DNA of 64,000 nucleotides from Myotis daubentonii (lineage: Eukaryota > Chordata > Mammalia > Chiroptera > Vespertilionidae), in assembly GCF_963259705.1 (NCBI RefSeq), contig NC_081842.1, positions 179,866,349 to 179,930,348 on the forward strand. The letters are read 5' to 3'. The notes under the pieces were generated by a model that saw only the letters and a program-made list of their open reading frames with translations, was not told the origin of the DNA and ran no database searches. Shown one piece after another: positions 59,465 through 64,000 of this stretch. The first letter of the stretch is position 1, and each line of letters starts with the position of its first letter. A program made the position numbers and the translations under genes.

Positions 59465-59940
59465 ATGGGTTGTTTACTGGTGTGGTATTCTAAGTAACAT
59501 CCCCCCAAATATCCATGTCCTAATCCCCAGATGCTGTGAATGTTGCCTCATATGGGACTTTGCAGATGTGATTGAATTAAAGGTTCTGAGGGAGGGAGAT
59601 TATCCTGGATTATTCAGGTGGGGCCTAAATGCAATGTCCTTTTAAGAAGGAGGTTGAAGGAGTTTTGACATAGAAGAAGGCAATGGGGCCACCAAAGCAG
59701 AGATTGGAGTCATGCAGTCACAAAGCCAAGGACTGCCTGCAGCCAGGAAGAGATGGAAGAAACATGGATTATACCATCTCCCAGAGCTTTTGGCAGAAGT
59801 ACAGCTGTGCTATTACTTGTTGGCAGCCCGGTGAAACTGACTTGAGACTTCGACTTCTAGAACTCTGGGAAAATAAATTTCTGTTGTATTAAGCCCAAGT
59901 TTGCGGTAATTTGAAACAGAAAACTAATAAGAGTAGAAAA
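59465..59940 (+). mobile_element. MLT1-like LTR (ERVL-MaLR)
   Basis: TCCCCCCAAATATCCATGTC, CTAATCCCCAGATGCTGTGA, GGACTTTGCAGATGTGATTG, GGGAGATTATCCTGGATTAT and AAATAAATTTCTGTTGTATT are ordered landmarks. It is on the opposite strand to the copy at 50270. Confidence 0.75.
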
Positions 59941-59964
59941 AGAATCCAATCAGCACAAAAGAGA

Positions 59965-60135
59965 TCTGGGTCAAATCTAGGCTTTGATTCTCGCATCAGT
60001 GGGACCCTGGATCATCTGTCTTGACCTCATTTTCTTCATCTTTAAAGTGAGATAATAGTCCATATCTTATATAGATTATTGGGAAGATGTGAAAGAGATA
60101 ATGCATGTATCTCACCCACCATAGATGCATAAACA
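59965..60135 (+). mobile_element. MIR SINE
   Basis: GATCTGGGTCAAATCTAGGC, TTGACCTCATTTTCTTCATC, TTTAAAGTGAGATAATAG and GAAAGAGATAATGCATG are MIR in order. Confidence 0.7.
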
Positions 60136-62041
60136 AATAATAGGCATAATTTTAAGTTTTGAATTAGGCCTTATTTAGTCAGCACTCAGAATTCCAGAGC
60201 AGCCGACAAAGCACACAGTTTTGGAGAATGGTGGTAACAGTCAGCATCATGGAGGCAGCTGGGAATGTTGATGACACTGGAATGATTTATCTATAGGAGG
60301 CAGGACCATGGGCACCAAAAAGGGGCTCAAGTCTGGCTCCTGTCCTGGAGAGAGTTGGGGTGTGAGAAAAAGCAGAACCCAAGGGCTGGCACCATGACCT
60401 AGTGAGGGGGGTATGCCAATAAGGAAAAAAAAGATTTGAGGCAGGGGAATTATCCTAGGGATTTGTGATCCCAGGTTACTGCCAGGGTAGGAATGTCAGG
60501 TGCAACGCAGGCCCAGATCCTGGGTTTCTAAGGACAACTTGAAGGCCAAGCCCTAAGATTTTGAAGCTGATGTTATAAATCCCACCTCCTTCAGAAAGGG
60601 CCCTGGGACTAGGGTGGGTCCAGTCCAGGAGAAGATGCTGCCAGATGTTGGAGGAATTGAATTCTGCTTTGGGATTTCGGGCCACCTGGTCAAGGACGTC
60701 TGGACTGGACCGAGGTGCTTGCTTCTGGAGAGGGCCAGGGTTTATACCACTTCAGGAGACACATGAGCCGAGCAGCCACTACACATCTTGACTAAGAAGG
60801 AAAATGGGAATAGAGAACTGGTAACATTTTCCAAGGGTTTGAGTCTGAAGGACCAGGCAAAATCATAAAAGAAAGTGAGTGGGACACAAGGTCGGATTCT
60901 GAAAAGATCAACGTTGTCTATAAAGTTGAGTGCCCAATGGGTGATAGCAAGTGGTTCTGGCTAAGACCTGTCAAAGGCAGGACAGGGAGGGCTCTTTGTG
61001 TGCAAGAGTCGGATGCTGCCTGTGGCTTGAGAAAGCTCTGGTGGGCCTAGGACCTTTGTCCTTTGCCAGGTTTTGAAACTGATCATACATTACTTTTGTA
61101 TAGGTCTCACAGGTTCTTTGTTCTTAAGTTTAAAGAGGTTATGTTCCAGATTCCACCTCTGTTCTAATTAGCATCCCGTTTACAACTTTTGTGCCCTCTA
61201 GTTACACCTCAAGTCTTTGACCATCATTTAAGGTAAGAATGTTCAGGGAGAAAGGGAGAACTCAAGAATAAGAAGTAATTAAACATAATAAACCCCTTGA
61301 GAGTGGCCATTAATTTGAATGCAAAATGTAAAATTGCCTTTAAAGTAATAAGGGATAATATTGAGCAATTGTAATATCCAGCCTGGGAAGTAACATGCTG
61401 GTAACGTTGAGCAGGGCAGGATAATGCATGTGGCAGTTCCCTGACTTTTGTTGAATTAATGATGCTGGGTTCATTTCACTGCTGATTTAAAGTATACATT
61501 TCATAAATGGCACATTAAGGCAAATGTATCAAAATTGCACCTAAAGAGCCAAATAGCCAGGAAATGGCAGCCCTTTGAACACAGCAAATTTATATCTTAG
61601 GTTTAACATGTAATCAGTAGATATTTACGACTGATTATATTTATTTTAATGCTTTGAAATGCCAGGTCTGTAGAATTATCAGAATGTTATCAGAAGGGCT
61701 GTGACTATGTTGGGTAACATTCTAATTTAGTCAGTAGACTAAGAAAGAGAACAGAATACTCCTTAAAAAAAAGACTTGGCAATTTTATTTAACAGAACAG
61801 AAGAGCTGGCTATTACTTGTCATGGGAGAAGAGATGTGTTGTTTGGGTTTCATAGAATATGTATAAAGTATATAATAAAATGAGTTAAAGCTATTTCAGT
61901 CTGAACCAGGTTTGACTCAGACTTTATTTACTCAAGAAATTATGATGAGGGAGGGTGCTTCTGATTTACTGGTCTGTGGCGGGGCAGTGTGATAGATTCA
62001 CTAGTATTCAGCTGTTCTAAGGGGAAAACCATCTATCCATG
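60136..62041. other. Unassigned intron sequence
   Basis: I see no repeat termini, exon signals or long frames. The AT-rich part 61240-61900 looks single-copy. The 69-codon frame at 60476-60685 has no support. Confidence 0.4.
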
Positions 62042-62105
62042 TATTCATTCATTCATTCATTCATTCTTTCATTCTTTCATTCATTTGTTCGTTCATTTAT
62101 TCATG
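62042..62105 (+). repeat. (ATTC)n microsatellite
   Basis: Five pure ATTC units, then units with CTTT and TTGT changes. It is followed by TATTTATTGAATACCTCC and GCCAGGTACTG, the reverse end of a MIR- or L2-like repeat. Confidence 0.9.
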
Positions 62106-62338
62106 TTATTGTATTTACCCATTTATCAGATATTTATTGAATACCTCCTATTTGCCAGGTACTGTTTTGCATGTTGGGGTTCAACAGTGTTGGGGTTTTT
62201 GTTTTGTTTTTTTAAGTAGCCTCTTACATTCTATGGTATGGACATAAGATAGAGTATTGTATGCTGTAAGTTTTTTTTGTTTTTAAATGGTTAAGGACTT
62301 GACAGAATTCTTATGATCTAAATGGAAAAGCAGAATGA

Positions 62339-62609
62339 GCCCTGGCTGGTTTGACCCAGTGGTTAGAACATCAGCCCTTGGACTGAAGGTAGTGGGTTTG
62401 ATTCCAGTCAAGGGCACGTACTTTGGTTGCAGGCTCAATCCCCAGCCCTGGTTGGTACATGTGTGTGCAGGAGGAAACTAGTTGATGTGTCTCTCTCACA
62501 TTGATGTTTCTCTCTCTCTGTCTCTCCCCATCCCTTCCACTCTCTTTAAAAATCAATGGGGAAAAAATGTCCTTAGTTAGGATTAACAACAACAAAAAAA
62601 GTAGAAAAA
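62339..62609 (+). mobile_element. Ves SINE (TCCTTAG tail subfamily)
   Basis: GCCCTGGCTGGTTTGACCCA head, GGTTTGATTCCAGTC, CT-rich body and AAAAATCAATGGGG tail with (AAC)n. The 14-bp target duplication GAAAAGCAGAATGA is perfect at 62325-62338 and 62610-62623. Confidence 0.95.
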
Positions 62610-62639
62610 GAAAAGCAGAATGAATGTTACCCTTTGTGA

Positions 62640-62903
62640 CAGCAGGGCCTGGAGAGCATTATGCTAATTGAAATAAACCAGTCAGAGGAAGACAAGTACC
62701 TTTCACTCATATGTAGCATCTATCTAACAAAATGAACCAATAAGCAAAATAGGGGGAGGGATTGAGCAAAAAAAGAAAAAAAAGAGAGAAAGAACTCATG
62801 GACACAGACATCAATGTGGTGATTGCAGGAGTAGGAGTGGAGGTGGAGGAGGGTATGGGGGGACAAATGGTCATGGAAAAATATCTATTAAAAATATAGA
62901 GTA
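62640..62903 (+). mobile_element. L1 3'UTR fragment
   Basis: GAGAGCATTATGCTAATTGA, AATAAACCAGTCAGAGGAAG, ATGGACACAGACATCAATGT, GGTGATTGCAGGAG and GGGGGGACAAATGGTCATGG are L1 3' end landmarks. The last part is cut by the following Ves insertion. Confidence 0.75.
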
Positions 62904-63129
62904 GCCCTAGCTGCTTTGGCTCAGTGGATAGAGTGTCGGCCTGTGGACTGAAGGTTCTTGGGTTCGATTCTACTCAAGGGCACATGCCCGGGTTGCGGGC
63001 TCAATCCTCAGTGGGGGGGGGGGGGGCGGGCATGCAGGAGGCAGCCAATCAATGATTCTCTCTCATCATTGATGTTTCTATCTCTCTATCCCTCTCTCTT
63101 CCTCTCTGAAATCAATAAAAATATATTTT
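62904..63129 (+). mobile_element. Ves SINE inserted at an L1 end
   Basis: GCCCTAGCTGCTTTGGCTCA head, GGGTTCGATTCTACTC B box, a run of 14 G at about 63008-63023 and AAATCAATAAAAATATATTT tail. AAAAATATAGAGTA (62890-62903) and AAAAATGTAGAGTA (63130-63143) differ by one base. Confidence 0.95.
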
Positions 63130-63437
63130 AAAAATGTAGAGTATTTTAAATCCTCTTTATAATACTGGATTTGGATGTCATTCCACTATATAAATGTTTG
63201 AGCATTACATTTTCTTTATCCAATGTTAAAATAAACTTCATTAAAAAATCTACATTTTCAATTTTATCTGTGTGTGAGTATGTGTGTCTATTTTGGCAGG
63301 AGTAGAGGAATTAATTATTGGAGTGATATTTGCCGAACAGTGGATGTGTAGCTCTGGTTTTATAGATTATGCATAGATTTTGTTTTCATTTTTGTACTTA
63401 CATTGCTTTTTTCAATAAATATCCATGGCTTAGGTCG

Positions 63438-63629
63438 CAGTGGTTCTCAACCTTCCTAATGCCATGACCCTTTAATACAGTTCCTCATGTTGTGATGACC
63501 CCCAACCATAAAATTATTTTCGTTGCTACTTCATAACTGTAATTTTGCTACTGTTATGAATCGTAATGTAAATATCTGATATGCAGGATGTATTTTCATT
63601 GTTCGTGACCCACAGGTTGAGAACTGCTA
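63438..63629. mobile_element. SPIN element (hAT), non-autonomous, ~190 bp
   Basis: CAGTGGTTCTCAACCTTCCT at the left, ACCCTTTAATACAGTTCCTC, CAACCATAAAATTATTTTCG and GTTATGAATCGTAATGTAAA inside, and CACAGGTTGAGAACTGCTA at the right match the SPIN family closely. A central part between TATTTTCATTGTT and CGTGACCC is deleted compared with longer copies. SPIN is known for repeated horizontal transfer into tetrapods, including vesper bats. The 8-bp flanks do not match clearly. Confidence 0.9.
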
Positions 63630-64000
63630 GTTAGGGAGAAAAGAAAAGGAAATGAGTAACCAAGGTGTTTACTGGCTATTAAATGACCAGCATGGGTGAG
63701 CGGAGGGTTTTAGAAATGCAGCTATGTGACATAGAAAACTTTGTGTAAAACTGTAATTTATTTGTGTTCTTTGTTTTCCATCCTGAATCTGCCCTTGCTG
63801 TAAAGCCGAGAAGCCCTCTCTCTTGTTGGGCATATTTTACCTGCAGCAAGAGCCACTATTTCTGCCATGATGAAGGGATTTCACGCTAGTGAAGGATGAT
63901 TGAAAAAAATAGCTGCTTTTGGTAATTGATTATTTTGTGTGTGTTACCCTAATGATACTGTCTGAAGGATGAAATATCTTCTCTCCATTTTCTGGAGCTG

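Overview
This window is mammalian intronic DNA from a bat, almost certainly a vespertilionid (Myotis, Eptesicus or Pipistrellus type). The evidence is the repeat content: Ves-type tRNA-derived SINEs, several HeliBat-like Helitrons (5' TC, 3' hairpin plus CTAG), short non-autonomous hAT elements including a SPIN copy, a piggyBac-like element, and a bat-type G-rich L1 3' end. This mix of young DNA transposons is known from vesper bats and not from other mammals.

The only gene feature I can support is one exon on the + strand (27044-27246). It has a clean acceptor and donor and encodes the first 22 residues of DAB1 (Disabled-1, the reelin-pathway adaptor), from ATG 27180 to a phase-1 donor at 27247. 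The rest of the window is the DAB1 intron upstream of this exon (1-27043) and the intron downstream of it (27247-64000). DAB1 is known for very long introns, so one small exon in 64 kb is expected. The exon's 5'UTR part carries two upstream ORFs.

Layout. 1-5 kb: a Helitron, a bat L1 3' end, an old LTR-like repeat and a second Helitron. 5-19 kb: mostly old MIR/L2/MER5-type sequence, a Ves SINE, a 69-bp hAT element with perfect 8-bp target duplications, and a 31-bp minisatellite. 19-22.5 kb: an old L1M 3' region split by a 2.3-kb symmetrical array of abutting Helitrons (20050-22361), the most unusual structure here. 23.5-26.8 kb: a pair of diverged direct repeats, a mariner-like element, a hAT element and a Ves SINE. 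27 kb: the DAB1 exon. 29.8-38.5 kb: an L1 nested in an older L1, SINEs and microsatellites. 39-42 kb: a 490-bp Helitron and a class II-like solo LTR with a perfect 6-bp target duplication. 43-64 kb: old MIR/L2/MLT1-like repeats, two adjacent hAT elements, a piggyBac-like element inside a MIR, a truncated Helitron, two Ves SINEs and a SPIN element at the right end.

The many short translated frames (60-205 codons) are not genes. They overlap repeats, lack splice or start context, or are products of tandem repetition. Family names for old repeats come from recognising consensus-like stretches by eye, so their ends are approximate.
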